This document shows positions 1 to 12,755 of a stretch of 64,000 bases of DNA, piece by piece. Numbering within the stretch: position 1 is the first letter of the stretch; every line of letters begins with the position of its first letter. Below the pieces are notes generated by a model that ran no database searches, was not told the DNA's origin, and saw only the letters and a program-made list of their open reading frames with translations. The stretch covers positions 25,198,288 through 25,262,287 of the forward strand of contig NC_036450.1 in NCBI RefSeq assembly GCF_002775205.1, given 5' to 3'. Origin of the DNA: Xiphophorus maculatus (taxonomy: Eukaryota; Chordata; Actinopteri; Cyprinodontiformes; Poeciliidae). The position numbers and the translations under genes are program-made.

Positions 1-343
1 TAACATAGGTCACCTTTAATAAATGAATAATTAATCATTTATTTTCACCAGTTTACTAACTCTATTACATACCAAAGGCATTTAGCGACATGTCAAACCG
101 TTGCCTTTCAGGAAAGACGAAGCATTATTCAGTCAGCTGTCAAGTTTTATGAAAAACACCCCGAAAACTCCCGGCACATTCAAATTCAGTAAAACCCTCA
201 AATTGGCACCAGGTGTACTTTCTTCTCACCATGCAGTTATGAGGCTGATGATGTGCCGTATAAACACTGGACCTGTAAAATAATACCAAGAGGTGTAGCG
301 ACCCGCAGTGATGTTGCTTGTGGGTTGTTTTTGCTCTCTCCAG

Positions 344-3225
344 CAGGATGTGGAGTGTGACCTGAAGCTCAGCGAAGACCTGAACCTGATGGTCACCCGC
401 AACAGGACGACCATGAAGAGAGTAGCCAACCTGGTGCTGGCCGTCAACAAGCTGAACAAGTCCCTGTCTCTGTGTGGCAGAGACCTCAGCGATGTGGCGC
501 TCTGCGGCGCCATCATGGACTGCATGGTGGAAGGTTGGTAGTGAAATGCGCCATCGGGGGAATAAAAATAAAGTTCCTGGTATTTTCGACAAAAATTGGG
601 CCTGTCTTTGGAAGAAAAACACTAATCCTGAGTTTTCATGCGTCCTTTTCCTGAGATATCTAGTAGGGATGCAATGATTCACTTTTTTCACTTCCGATAC
701 CGATATCTAAGGTTTAGTATCGGACGAAGCCGATCTGATACAGAAAAAAAAGGCTGAATTGACCTAAAATGTTTTTTTTTTGTTTTTATTTTGAAACACA
801 GAAATGTGCAGAACTGAAATTTTATTTGGTAACTCTGCACCAATATTGTCACAATCTTGGTCAAACATGTAAACACAACAAATGTTCATTTGTTCAGTCA
901 GTTTTATAGAGTAGAACAGCCGATGTAAAATAAATAATAAAGCAACTGAAACTGATCAGATCAGTAGGTTGACTATTTTTGGTCAAACAACAAACTTTCT
1001 TTCAAATGACTCAGAAAGTGCAATTATGAATTTTAAATATAATGTAAAATAAGTAATGCAGCAAAACATAGAATTAGACTGACTAGATCTGCCCTTCTGA
1101 ATCGGACACATTGTCACAAATATTCTTTTTTTTTCAATATCTGGACTAGTCGAGACATTAATATTGGATTAATATTCCTAATATTTAACACTGCATTTAT
1201 CTAAGATTTTTATGGTCAATAGGACATTTACCTCTGTGGAAAAAAAAAATCTGATCTGTGTCAACACTTTCAAAATCTGTCCCTAAAGTCTTTTTTTTTT
1301 TGTTGAAAGATCTTGTCGTCTTTCTCTCCACAGAAACCGTTTTCCAGGAGGCATGGAACTCCTTCTCAGGGAAGCCGCTGTTCCAGCGGTGCAGCAGTGT
1401 GTGTGAGGTCACGGTGAGCGACGAGCGCCAAAAAGATTTAATCTTGACAACAAGAGAGATGAAGCTGCAGGCCATCACCCTGAAAGCCGGAAACTGTGAT
1501 CGCGAAGGTGACAGAAGAATGCAGGAAGTAGCATTTTGGTTTTTACAGATTGATAAACACAGTAAAAAAAAAAAAAAACATAAAAAATGATGGTAAAAGT
1601 GCTGCATTTACTCCTGGTACTTTAATTATTCCATATTTCCGTAAGTTGCTATTTTCCACCAAAATTCTACACCCATCGTCCCAAAAAGGCAAAGAAAACT
1701 TTCTTTCTTTTTTTTTTTTATTTTTACATTTTTGCTTTTAATTTTTTAAATAAAGGTCTCAGCTTAACACATTGGGTAAAAAGTAAAGCCCAAATGTTGC
1801 GTATGGTGACTTTCTTATAGGTCAGATGATTTTCTTTCCATCACCAAATGCAGACAGAAAAGTGTTTTATTCGTAATGTTCAGAATTGCACATTTTTTTC
1901 TAATTCAAATAAAAGGGAAAAAAACAGGAAGAAAAATATGGACTCATGAACCAAAAAAGTTCTTCTGACCTGAAAATGACAGGGTGATCCCATAACCTTT
2001 TGATTCTATTTTTGCCAGTGACGTATGAATGTGGGATGATGCTGGAAGTTTACTGTAATATAACCTTCAGTTTGTTTTCCTCACTCAGTGAACTTTAAGA
2101 TGTGCCACTACAGTCCGCCCTCCAGCATCAATTCTTTGACGGTTCTGTTATCCGTCTCTAAGAACCTGCACATTTCTTGCTCCATGGAAGATGGGAAAGT
2201 TTCGCTGATATTGGAGGTAAACACAAAATCATACAACAGCCATATTTTTATCCCTGAAAGGATTTTTTTTAACTCTTACAGTATAGTTCTGGCTTTGATT
2301 TTGCTGTATTTAAATGTGCACTTTTTTAAAATATGTTTTTAGGGACTGGTTCACTTTTATGCAATTACTTTTGGCAGATTTCAGCTTAAAGGAACATTTT
2401 AGGGTAAATAGAATCAACGTTCAACATGTGGACAGTGGCACTGTGGGATAAGAAGGGGGCCATGGCTCCTGCTTAAAATATGCTGAGTCATAATAATGTC
2501 ATAGAAAAGCATATAGTCATCTTCTTCAAAGACATAAATGTAAACTCATATAAATAAGAAAATACAAATTAAAAATAAATAAATAAAATTATATAATTTT
2601 TTTTTTGCTGTGCTCCCCTAAAATGTTTGGCCACTCCAATAAAATTTTTCTGATGTGATTAGGATTTGATTATAATGCCAATATTCATTTCTTAATAAAT
2701 AACAGTCATTTTATATTGATTTGTCTTTTGAGAGATTCCTATCTTGTTTTGCATCAGGAAAGGAAAGTTATTAGCTAAGTAAAAATAATTTAAAATCTAA
2801 ATCAGGCAGACTTGTGAAGAATTTTGGACTTAGCTGCGCGCACACTAAAGAATCAGAGCATTCCCTTTGCTCAACTTGTTCATTGTTCTTGATATTGACT
2901 CATCAGCCTGGGGGTAAATTATTACAGTGGTGAACAATATAAATGTGTACAATTACTTTATTCCAGCGTCTCTGTCCTCTGTGTCTGTTAGCAATACAGC
3001 CAGGAGTCTCTGAATGAGATCAACCAGGATGACGGCTTGGACCGCTTTCTCTTCTTCAAGACGACCCCCCCCGGTGGCTCCCTGGTCAGCTTCGAGTCGG
3101 TGAAGTTCCGCGGCTGGTTCATCAGCACTTCCTCTGTGGACGTCGACCCCTCGGTGGAGATGTGCCAGGCGGACACCTCCTTCAGGGTCACCTGCTTCAA
3201 CGTCAAGCACCAGGAGAAGAAATAG
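344..3225 (+). CDS. il1b: interleukin-1 beta, 3' four coding exons (partial)
   Basis: Secreted pro-inflammatory cytokine of the IL-1 family. Coding exons are 344-533 (347 is an alternative start, since two AG acceptors lie 3 bp apart), 1334-1507, 2089-2216 and 2992-3225. Every junction is GT-AG, the phases (1, 1, 0) join without a break, and the gene ends at a TAG stop. The first exon holds the pro-domain helix (TTMKRVANLVLAVNKLNKS). The later exons build the beta-trefoil, and the last contains the family signature GWFISTSS followed by VEMCQAD. These match teleost IL-1 beta in order and exon layout. The start codon and 5' exons lie left of the window. Known biology: the mature cytokine is released by non-classical secretion after processing and binds the IL-1 receptor. 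No obvious caspase-1 site is seen in the visible part, which is usual in fish. A teleost IL-1 family paralogue cannot be fully excluded. Confidence 0.87.
661..1180. mobile_element. degenerate hAT-like MITE in an il1b intron
   Basis: It starts TAGGGATGCAATGATTC and continues with GATACCGATATC-type motifs, the usual look of short fish hAT-like elements. The right end near 1180 (ACTGCATTTATCTA) is only a weak inverted match and I found no clear target duplication. Confidence 0.4.
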
Positions 3226-3790
3226 AAATTTAAGCTGTTTGTATTTCTTTGCTTCACCACTAGATGGAGCAATAATGTACTTATTTCCTGAGGTTGCGGT
3301 AAAGCGCCATTCTGAGTTTTAAGGTATAAAACGAAAATATCTTTTTTCAGGCAACAAAAAATGACTTGTATAATGTTCTCTGTTTTGCTTAGTGGGAAGT
3401 AATGTAAGAGGATATTCCTAAAAAATAATTGATGTAATGCTTTTTTTAGCATTTGGTCTAACGTTATGAATGTGTTATATTATCTACTTATTGTGTGACT
3501 ATGTTAATGTATTTTGTTAAATTTGTAATAATGTAAGAAGTTTATTTTGTATTCAAGTTTATTTTGGAAATGTGTGGATGTATATAACAATAATTATCTA
3601 TATACAATTCTGAATATTAATTTCATGCTATCAGTTCAGATAAATTACATGGATATATATATACAGTATGTATGTCTGAAATGAATTTTATATAAAAATA
3701 CACCTTTTTTCTTTTTGAATATTTGCATTTAAAATCTTTCTTCTGTCCTATTTCAAGTTTTGTTAAACCTGTATTTCTATACTCATATTC

Positions 3791-3796
3791 AATAAA
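3791..3796 (+). promoter_or_regulatory. candidate poly(A) signal of il1b
   Basis: AATAAA lies 566 bp after the il1b stop codon and is the first canonical hexamer I found downstream. The 3' UTR between them (3226-3790) is very AT-rich. The hexamer sits in a motif (ATTCAATAAATTAGAATAT) that looks like a dispersed fish repeat, so its use is uncertain. Confidence 0.4.
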
Positions 3797-4149
3797 TTAG
3801 AATATACTTTCTGACTAGGCTCATTTGTCAAACTGAAAGTACATTCAAAAATAACTTAAGCATAATTTGTCATTAAATCATAAAATATTTTTTTATTGTA
3901 CTATTGTATTGTCACCTTTTTAAAACAAAGGCATGAGCCATCTTTGCCAAGTGTTTTGTGTTTTTTTTTTCCTAAATCACTTTTTAGCAAAAATGACATA
4001 TGCCATTTTAGGACAGTGACAATATTCATTTAAATGTCATGTTTTTGTTTAGTTTAAGTACGAAATTGTCAGAAAACACAATGAAGGCCAGGAAAACAAC
4101 AGTCTGTGTGTGATTGAGCTGTGTAATGTGTTTCATTAACACATTACAC

Positions 4150-4382
4150 AGCTTTTAAAGCTCGTCTTAAAACCCATCTATTTTATTTGGCTTTTAACTC
4201 TAGCGGGATCTAGTTTTAAATTGTATTTTTTTTTTTTTTTTGTTTTTGTTTTTAAACTGTAAGTTTTTATTTTATGTTTTTTTTATTGTTATGTTGTGTT
4301 TTGATGTACAGCACTTTGTATCAGCTGTGGTTGTTTTAAAGTGCTTTATAAATAAAGTTGGTATGGTATGGTATGGTATGGA
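4150..4382 (+). repeat. LINE-type 3' tail with (GGTAT)n terminus
   Basis: The stretch contains AAAGCTCGTCTTAAAACCCA and AAAGTGCTTTATAAATAAAG, then four GGTAT units. This is the typical 3' end of a truncated fish non-LTR element. No coding part is attached. The clade is not determined. Confidence 0.6.
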
Positions 4383-5590
4383 GCAGTTAGTGAACTTCTC
4401 AACGACATCCTAATTTATTGAGTGGGTCTGTATTAGAGAGCACGATGGGCTCGAACTGGAGGAAGCTGGATATTTTTGGTGTTGCAGTGACCCCTGGTGG
4501 TGACATGTCATCCTAGACCTAGAATCAGCCAATTAACAACAGCTTTACATTTACTGAATATTCAGAACAAGAAGGCTTCGTTTTGTTGCCAGCGCCATGG
4601 ATTCTCCGCTGCAAACACAACAGAGAGCAGAGTTTGGAAATGCCTAAATGAGGGCATCACTATCAACTATGATATGGATTTTTATATTTCTCCTGAGAAC
4701 AGCGAAGAGACACTTCATATGTGCAGTAGTAGGTCATTTATGCAGACCTTCAGCACGAATTTCCTTTCAAATTTGAGCTTTTAAGGTTTATTTCATTAAA
4801 ACTGTGCTGAAGTAACATCAGTCAATATTCAGTCCACAGTCAGTGATGGTTTGGTACCGTGTCCTCCGCTTGTTCTGGTCCTCTGGGTTTTCTGAAGTCC
4901 AGGTAGCAGTATCGTATTGTTTATCAGTTACTACAAAAAAATTCACCGTAAGAATTTTGATCTATTGTCGTCTTGATAAATTTCAATTAATGATGTTAAA
5001 TAAAACAACAAAACTGATAATAATATTATCGGAAATGTTATTTTTGATATTATTTCTCATTAATATCAGTAAATTAAAAAAAACAATTGAATGCAGTTGC
5101 TGATATAAATCACACTTCTTTAGGTAAGTGTCCTGTTTGGAGCATTTTAACAGTATTTGTGTTTGTGGTGCTATGAAAGCTGCACCAGGCGACCACAGCT
5201 GTACAGCTACACCAAGAAGAAGTAATGAATAGTTCCTACTGTCTCTTTTATCAGTGTCATGATAGTGACACTAAATATTGCAATACAATTCTTAAGTCCT
5301 TGTCACCCACCACCAAGTCCACGGTCAACACAACCGTCTACAGAGAGATTTACATCACTTCCTGCTTCCTTCTGCTGATGGAGAAGCTGATTTCATTTTC
5401 CAGGTGAACTTGTTACTGGTCCACGCTGAATTTTGGGTTTTCATCATCTGTAGGAGACAATCATCTACCGTCTGTTAGAAGACAGATTTGTAGCGAATGA
5501 CTGACTGCCGTTGAGTGACCTGGTGACCTCGCTTCAGGATTACTTTCATAAAAGCAGATAAATAATGACCGAATGATCCCTGAATTTTAT
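4383..5590. other. intergenic, no gene recognised
   Basis: I see only short chance reading frames here, with no domain, splice pattern or clear repeat ends. An AT-rich part spans about 4970-5110. Confidence 0.5.
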
Positions 5591-5593
5591 TTT

Positions 5594-5707
5594 TTACAAA
5601 TGATTGTGGTTCCCTCCAGGCACTTTGTTGATTTCCTCCTCTGCCTCTTCCACAATGCGTTTAAGGTACAGCCCTCGCTCCAAAGAAAGAGCGTGCCTTC
5701 CTGTCAT
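5594..5707 (-). CDS. unrecognised 37-aa small ORF, possible spliced gene or retrocopy
   Basis: I do not recognise this ORF. On the minus strand an ATG at 5707 opens a short frame of charged, helix-like composition (LERGLYLKRIVEEAEEEINK) ending in TAA. Just upstream, at 5739, lies a good splice acceptor (tract TTTTTTCTTTCGGCAG), and an AATAAA-like hexamer follows the stop almost at once. Further upstream, 5820-5960 is relatively GC-rich with a CCAAT motif in CAGCCAATCAGAGGCGG, which could be a promoter. The ORF is too short for its coding status to be sure. It could be the last exon of a small gene, a processed fragment, or chance. Confidence 0.25.
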   Translation of the reverse strand: MTGRHALSLERGLYLKRIVEEAEEEINKVPGGNHNHL

Positions 5708-6476
5708 CCTACTCGTCTCTTTGAGTTGCAATTTTATTCTGCCGAAAGAAAAAAACCCCGATTTAGTGACTTTGAAGCTTTTGCTGCATTCATCGTCCGT
5801 GGAAACGCGCTCGACAGCCAGTAATCTCGATTTCAGCACTCTGCAAATTAAACGTCAACCTGTCCATACACTTTACAATGGCGGACTTAAAGAATCTCAG
5901 CCAATCAGAGGCGGCGTGGAGGACGCTCGGGGTCTCCTTATTGGCGGAGCCTCGGTGGGTCTGCATGGCGACACCTCAGGCTGCTTCTGAGAGAAACACT
6001 GCTGCTCCACATTCACATGGACGGCATGAAGCAGATTATACAGATGATGTGCATTTCCTGTTAGAAATGCAAAAGAATGGAGGAAAAAGAAACTCCATCA
6101 GATTGTGGAATCCTACATGTCATTTATTCCTTGTACTTCAAATGAATGTCATCTTTAATTCTGAAAGCTTTGTGTTTCACTTTGACTTTCTCAGAAAACA
6201 ATCGTTAACTTGGCCCCATCTCACTGAAACGAACACACAGGTTCTCCTTCCTAATGATTGCACAAAGCCGGTTTTTTTTTTCCATCAAGCGACTGTAAAG
6301 ACACAACAAGCACAAAAGAATACATCTATTAAACCTTAGAACCGGTTGTCGATTTCACCAAGTGAGGTTGTATGGAAGTTCAGGATAAGAGATCAAATCC
6401 CATCTCTGAATCTGACCACACATGTGGAGTCAGAAGAGGGAGACCAGCAGTGAACCTGTTGTCCAGTGTTACCACT

Positions 6477-6478
<2 letters not shown>

Positions 6479-6508
<30 letters not shown>
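6479..6508. repeat. (GT)n microsatellite
   Basis: A pure run of about 14-15 GT dinucleotides. Confidence 0.95.
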
Positions 6509-6513
<5 letters not shown>

Positions 6514-6863
6514 TGCCATGAACATTCCCAGCACATGGCAACAGGAGCTAAATATAGCCCCGGTAGCGTGGCTTCACAGCAGGATCATGCTTCTTCTCGC
6601 TAACAGAGGATCTCTCTCTGCCGCTGTCTCTCTGCTGCCTACAAACATGGTGCGCCTCCCTCTGGTCTCTCATCTCACTTTACTCCATCTTTGAAGTTAC
6701 TCCCAATCTGTCACGTTGGGTGCGTACGATGTGTGACCCTGTGCATCGTAGCTACAACTTAGCTAATGTTTTCCTTTACATAAAATGAGTTTTATTCATT
6801 TAAGCTAACATTAGCTTTTAAGCTAGTTTGGATTTAAAAGCCAAAACTAGCACACCGACTGAC

Positions 6864-7425
6864 TTAAAGGGCCAGCATTATGTAAAGTCAACTTTTTTGA
6901 ACTTTACGTGATGTAATAATGTTATTTCCTCATCAAGAACATAATTGGAGTGTTGCCATGATTCTTTCATGCATGTTTGAGAAATTATTTCTTCTCCATG
7001 GCAACCATTCAACTGTGTAAAACGCTCCTTCTCAGAGCTGCAGTTTCCAGGCTTCCGCCTCACAGCATCTCAATCAGCTCCTTCAGACTAACCAGGAGCA
7101 ATTAGCAAATACCTGGTGGAGCGGCGCAGCTACTGAACTCAGCATACGAGCTACTTCTCAGTGTAACGCTGGTAATAATGTTAATAGCGGATAGAGTTAA
7201 TAGGGGTGCCATGTTCTGATTACTTCCTGAAGGCGGAGTCTCAGAAAAAGCAGGAGTTTTTAAAGAGGAAGAGACCCAATTTGTAGGCATTAAATTACAA
7301 AGTCAAATTTCTGTTGAGTCATATTTGTTATATATATGCAGCATTTTACTGAAGATAACATAGCTACTTGATTGTGCAATAAAATGGCACTATGTGCCTG
7401 GAAATACCAAATACTGCCCCTTTAA
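6864..7425. mobile_element. TTAA-flanked MITE, copy 1
   Basis: The element is flanked by TTAA on both sides (6864-6867 and 7422-7425). Ends are AGGGCCAGCATTATGTA and, inverted, AGGGGCAGTATTTGGTA. It has no coding capacity. Related copies are at 35471-35914, 38831-39389 and 45708-46537, sharing blocks such as CTCCATGGCAACCATTCA. TTAA target sites with short terminal inverted repeats fit piggyBac- or Kolobok-derived MITEs (inference). Confidence 0.75.
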
Positions 7426-7435
7426 AAGATTTTTG

Positions 7436-7860
7436 CCAAACCAACTTGGCACTGAGTGGAAAAGTAATTGGACTCTAAACCAAATAACCGGTTGTGTCAC
7501 CCTTGGTAGCAACAACTGTCATCAATCACTGATGATAATGTGAAATCGGCCTTTTGCAACACAGTGGGGGAATTTCGGCCCACTCTTTTGTGTAAAAAAT
7601 GTTGTAGTTAGGTCAGTTTGGATGGTTTTCAAAAGGAACCAGTTTGTTTCAGGTTACATCACAGCATCTCAATCGGATTAGATCTTTAGTAAACTCTGTG
7701 GTATACTAGAGATGCTGGTTTTATTTTCCAGAAGGATTTGGCACCAACTCCCAAATTGTTTGAGCTTTATAGATGATTTTTTGAAACCGCGTTCCTCAGA
7801 ACATTTCTAGATTTGTCATCTGGTGTAGCTGGAAATGAAATTGTGTACACTACAAAAGGC
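7436..7860. repeat. degenerate Tc1-like/conserved fish repeat
   Basis: Phrases such as GTGTCACCCTTGGTAGCAAC, AATTTCGGCCCACTCTTTTG and CACAGCATCTCAATCGGATT are typical of a widespread fish and amphibian DNA-transposon-derived repeat. Ends are not clear. Confidence 0.55.
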
Positions 7861-9055
7861 AACACTGAAAAAACAAAACAGGGGATCCAGCTAAAAATAA
7901 ATAAATAAGTTGATTTGTTACAAGTAAATAGAGGAAGTTAATCAAAAATAAGTGTTACGTTTATTAAGTTGTCATGTTAAACAAATGTAAATAACGGAAG
8001 TTTGACTAACTTAATTTGATTACATCCAACAAATTAAATCTTTTTTTAAATTTTTTTATTTAAGTTACAGCTCCATTCTGTTTTCAGTGAATGCTGGACT
8101 GTTATTTTCCTGCACAGGTCCTTTCTCTCTTCACCAGAGCTAACAACACCAGCAACAAGCTAGCTTGTGAACTCAGCAGAGCCACTGACAGCTAAAATGT
8201 CAGCTACTTACCACAGGAAGTGGCATTAAAAAAAGACAACTATGAGGGTGAGCACTGAACTTGGTTTCACCTAAGAAACTCTTTACTAATCTGTTGATGC
8301 ACAGCTGCGGATTAACAAGATGATCTTAAAATATGATAAATAATATATTAGTAGTAGAACTTGTGGAGTGACCTAAATCATGCATGTGCACAAGCTTTAG
8401 AGCAGCTCATGACAGAGAGGGGAGGAGAGGAAAGATCTGCCTTTTCTTTTCCTTTGGCCAGATTCCAGAAACTCAAACTTTTATTAAATACTTTAATGCT
8501 TCCAGCAGATTTGCAGAAACGCAAAAAGAACCCAAGCGCAGAACTGTAAAATCGGAGTGGTTAAATGTGACTGACGCTTGTGTGATGGCGCTGAACTGCT
8601 GGGAGCATGTGGAATAATCCTGGCTTCGTTTGGCACCGTGCCTGGCGAGGTATTACGTTGCTCACGGCCTGCATAAGTCCCACTGTTGACGTGTGCGAGC
8701 CTGCACACACACCACTGCTGCAGCACTGAGGGGGTGGCGGGGGAGACGAACAAGGCAACAGGAGGTCCAGAACTCCCAGTTTGGAAATTAAACCAGCTGG
8801 AGAAAGAATGGAGCGAAAATAAAAACGGCATCCGTTGAGATGCTGTGGTGACTTCAGTAGAAAATAGTGACTTCTACTACTAGGCCAGTGGCATCTCTGG
8901 ACACTGGATGAATGTTTTCTAAGGTGTTGTGAGTAGAAGCTGAAATGCCCTTGAATACATGTAAAAATATCTTTCATTTTTATTTTGTACAATAGAAATT
9001 CACCAGCATCAGAAACGTCTTGCAACAACAGAGATGGAAGTGAACATTTATTACT
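7861..9055. other. intergenic, no gene recognised
   Basis: I see no exon or domain. Short frames on both strands near 8360-9080 overlap each other and match nothing I know. Confidence 0.5.
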
Positions 9056-9240
9056 AGGGATGCACGATATTATCGGCATAGTATTGTTATCGGCCTGTAA
9101 AATTTAATATCGGACATTGGCTATTCCGTCAAAATAACTCAGCAATGTAAAAGGTGTTGTTTTGCGATGCCTGCAGCACAACGTCATGACGTCACCAAGC
9201 AGTTACCATTTATTACCAACAATGCCTCTATCATCCCAAG
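9056..9240. mobile_element. hAT-like fragment
   Basis: It begins TAGGGATGCACGATATTATCG, a typical end of fish hAT-like MITEs, and has repeated TATCGGC motifs. No matching right end was found, so the end coordinate is approximate. Confidence 0.35.
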
Positions 9241-9870
9241 CCTACTTTACAATGTCTAAAGTTGTCTTGTGTGAAAAGTCAAAACTCCCAATTACAAGTC
9301 AAGTACAATTAAATACAACTGTATAATACAAACAGTATCAATTATACAGCAATTAGACATAACTAAATATCAGTTAGTTTGAATTCTGCTAGCTACAGTG
9401 AAACTAGACTTAACAGGAGCTTCATTCAGACTCTGATTCCAGTGAATGTGTCTGATAACGAGGTCTCAGAAAACGATCCTACATCTGGGAAATGCTTTAG
9501 CCGTGAAATCATCTGGGATTGTGTCTGTTTTCATTTTAGAGGAATTACCTAAGACCAGGAGTAAAAATACGGCTGCTGTACAACGTTCTCTGGAAATATC
9601 CGAGAGCCCCAGCGGTCTTAAAAACCCCCAAAAAACACTCAGCATGCCTGTGTAAGTCAGAGTGAGTCACTGTACGGCTACGTAATTCACCTTAAAGTCA
9701 AACAGATCGATTCCATCAATACAGTGCTGCGAAAGCCGGAGTATTTTTAAATCCTGTGGAAATGTAATCTTAGTCACAGCAGCAAACTGAGCTGGATGTT
9801 CCTGCACTGCAGCGCATTGCCTCATTGTGGACCATAAGTTGTGTTTCTGCTATATTTTGATATTTATTGA

Positions 9871-9985
9871 TACAGCTCTGGAAAAAATGAAGAGAACCTC
9901 ATTGTAAACCTCCTGGTTATTCCACCAAATATTGATTTCTGAACTCTTCCTGAGTTAAAACATAAGTACTGTTGCTTCTGAATGC
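9871..9985 (+). mobile_element. truncated ACAGCTCTGGAAAA-type MITE
   Basis: It starts TACAGCTCTGGAAAAAATGA and shares its first 100 or so bases with the complete copy at 45791-46165. The right part is lost. Confidence 0.55.
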
Positions 9986-10924
9986 TACTGGGGCAGACTG
10001 ACATTTTAAAGATTGGCAATAGACGATCGGCCAGAAAACTGCAATTGGTGCTCTCCTATTTATAGGCAAACTCATTAAAGTTCATATTGAAAGTCAATAA
10101 GGAAGCCAGATGTGTATTATTACACAACCCAAGGCTTTGAGAAGTTTAACTGAGCTTTTTTAGGCACCATCCACACAGGAATGTTTTGTTTCTGTAACAG
10201 GAAAGTTTTAAACCATTTCTACTTCGCTACCCCCCACAAGCTAACCCTCTATAGTTTTGAAACGGGTTACAGACTGGAGAGTTTATAAAATAAATAGTTA
10301 AAAATATATTGAGCCCAAAGGTAAATTAAATGTTGCTGTAAATTGCTTAGTTAAAGAGTTATTTTAGAGGTTGATGGCTGTGAACATTTTTGTCTTGTAG
10401 TTAATTAATTCTATAAACCAACCTGACAGAGAGAAAAGGCTCCACTTCATCGTTGCTCCACGCAGAAGACTCTACTTCCGCTTTGTTGTTCGCCATTCTT
10501 GTCTTCTCGTTGTTAACCGCTCACCTCGTGAGGAGGTTTTATGTCCTAAAATCTATGTTTAGCGCCACTTACAGGTCTGGGGGAGTAAAAGCAGTCTTTA
10601 GGTTGAGGTCGTGTGGGTGAAAATATTTCTGGGAACCGTCCCATGTGGATGTGGGGGGTCCGTGTATTTGAAACTGACATCCCATTAAAAAAAAAAGAAA
10701 GAAAAAATCCCATGTTGCCTTAGAAATGCAGTTTGAAATGCATACCGTTTTATCTGACTCCTGCAACTCTGCATGTTTGTAGTCAGTCAGCCCCTATCTG
10801 ATGTCACTTTCAAAAGTCTTGGAATCGATATGAACTATAGCACAGTAGAAGTATTTTAGTTGTTTTATTTTATTATTTTAGCTTAGTCCTTAGAAGACAG
10901 ACATTGTATTTAGTAAAAATTACT

Positions 10925-11285
10925 ATCCATCCTTCCATTTTCTGTACACCTTTGTCCCCAGTGAGGTCTGGAGGTGCTGGTGCTTCTCCAGCGAACGTTT
11001 CAGGTGAGAGACGGGGTCACCTGGACAGGTCACCAGTCTGTCGCTGGGCAACACAGAAACAGGACAAACAACCATGCACACACACACTCACACCTACTCA
11101 CACCCCCCCCACACACACACACTCAGACCTACTCACACACATTCACACCTAAGGAGAATTTAGAGAGACCAGTTAACCTAACAGTCATGTTTTTGGACAG
11201 TGGGAGGAAGCCGGAGTACCCGGAGAGAACCCACGCATGCACAAGGAGAACATGCTGCAAAGCAACAGTGCTACCAAATAACTAA
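10925..11285 (-). mobile_element. tRNA-derived SINE, copy 1 (diverged head)
   Basis: Read on the minus strand, this shares its body with 53846-54218: CGGCTTCCTCCCACTGTCC, CATGACTGTTAGGTTAACTG and a final AAATGGAAGGATGGAT tail. The middle holds a (CA)n-rich variable part (11079-11148). The tRNA-like head at the right end is shortened. Confidence 0.65.
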
Positions 11286-11427
11286 GTACATGATAGCATG
11301 AAGTATCTGATTGAAGAAATAAATCTTATTTTTGATAAAGTTCCAAAAGATTTTTAACATTTTTTTATGTTCTTTATATTTGTAATATAAGTCAATCCAG
11401 GCATAGGTCAATAATTCATCCTATAGG

Positions 11428-11610
11428 GGGCGCTGTGTGGTGCAGTGGTAGAGCGGGTGTCCCATAAACAGATGCTGTGGTCTCCAATGCTGTCTGGGGT
11501 TCGATTCCCGGACTTGAGAGGCTTGCTACATGTCTCTCCCCTTCTTTCTCTCTCTCTGACCATTTCCTGTCAGTAAAGCCAACAATGCCTCTAGTGCCAA
11601 AATAAATAAA
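11428..11610 (+). mobile_element. tRNA-derived SINE
   Basis: The head has a polymerase III A box (TGGTGCAGTGGTAGAGCGG) and a perfect B box (GGTTCGATTCC) about 55 bp apart. A CT-rich body follows (CTCTCCCCTTCTTTCTCTCT) and then an A-rich end. The A-B spacing and tRNA-unrelated tail mark a SINE and not a working tRNA gene. Confidence 0.7.
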
Positions 11611-12694
11611 AACAAAATGAAGTCTTCCTGTAGAACAAATTTTAGATTGTGACAGACTGACACTGATTCTTTAGTCAACACATTAGAATATGCATTCTGA
11701 GACTCATTTATAAGATAAAAAGTACTTTTTGGAAAATAAACTTTTATCAGCTATTAAACATACTTTTTAATAAGACATATTTCTATTGAAAATGTTGGGG
11801 GTTTTTTGTCTGACGTAATATTTTAATCCTATAAATGTCACGTTTCTATTAGCCAGAAGCAAAAGAAAAAAAAGAAAATCACCAAAAATAACAGAAATAA
11901 AATCTTGAAAACATCAGCCGTCAGTTTATTTATTGGAAAGAAATAAACTTTCCAATATCACTAAAATACAAGACTATGATTTTGTAGCTTTTAGCTCTTA
12001 GCATCATGCTTTAAAAGTTTGTCCTCCACACTGGTCTGTATTTGTGTTCTACTGGTGACGCCGTGGCTGGGATGGATCAGCTGACCTGCTTGTGAAGCTG
12101 AAACACAATGTTTCCTGGAAACAGCCTCTCTCTACCTGTCTGCACATAGCTGAGTGTGTTTCAGCTGGAGCTCAGCACAATCAGACTCTTGTACGACTCT
12201 GTTCCCTTCCCTCCGCCCCCCCATCCCTCCAGGCGGTGTGGATTCTTATGGCACAGCTGACTCCCAGAATCAGGAATGTTAAGTCAGTGGAGGCTCTCTC
12301 GCATTTAAACTCCCAGCATGCCCTGTCAGCACACGTACACCTGGGGGCCTGGCAGCTGCCAAAACTCACCCGCAGAACAACCGGCAAACCGGCTCTGACA
12401 ACAGGATCACCAGGAGAGGTGGGGGTAAGAGGATGGAATCGAATTACCCCTAACTACCCCCTACACCCCCGAACACCCCCTTCTTGTCCCTCACATGTTC
12501 AGCTGTACACGTTTTCGGTTGAGTGCACAGAGAGATGAGGCAGCGGAGAGTCATGGACGGCAGAACAAGCTCTTGTTGTTCAGAGCTTCAACAGTCCTGA
12601 TTAACTCTGGTGACAGCAGAGTTCATGTTCTCCTCGCAGGTCACAAGTTCTATGTTAAAGGAACCTAGAACTGGTCAAACATACCAACTGGAAC
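11611..12694. other. intergenic, no gene recognised
   Basis: The first half is AT-rich. A GC-richer part lies at 12090-12540 with open frames but no recognisable domain or convincing splice pattern. Confidence 0.45.
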
Positions 12695-12755
12695 CTACGG
12701 TGGCCGACAGGTGCAAATGCGCAGCAAAAGAGAAAACATGCAAACAAAAAAGAAG

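Noticed and set aside
101-283. A fifth il1b exon following a possible acceptor at about 100
   Set aside because: The translated sequence does not resemble IL-1 family pro-domain and the frame has no convincing donor matching the next exon.
11428-11510. Functional tRNA gene
   Set aside because: A and B boxes are present, but the sequence does not close a cloverleaf and continues into a SINE body.
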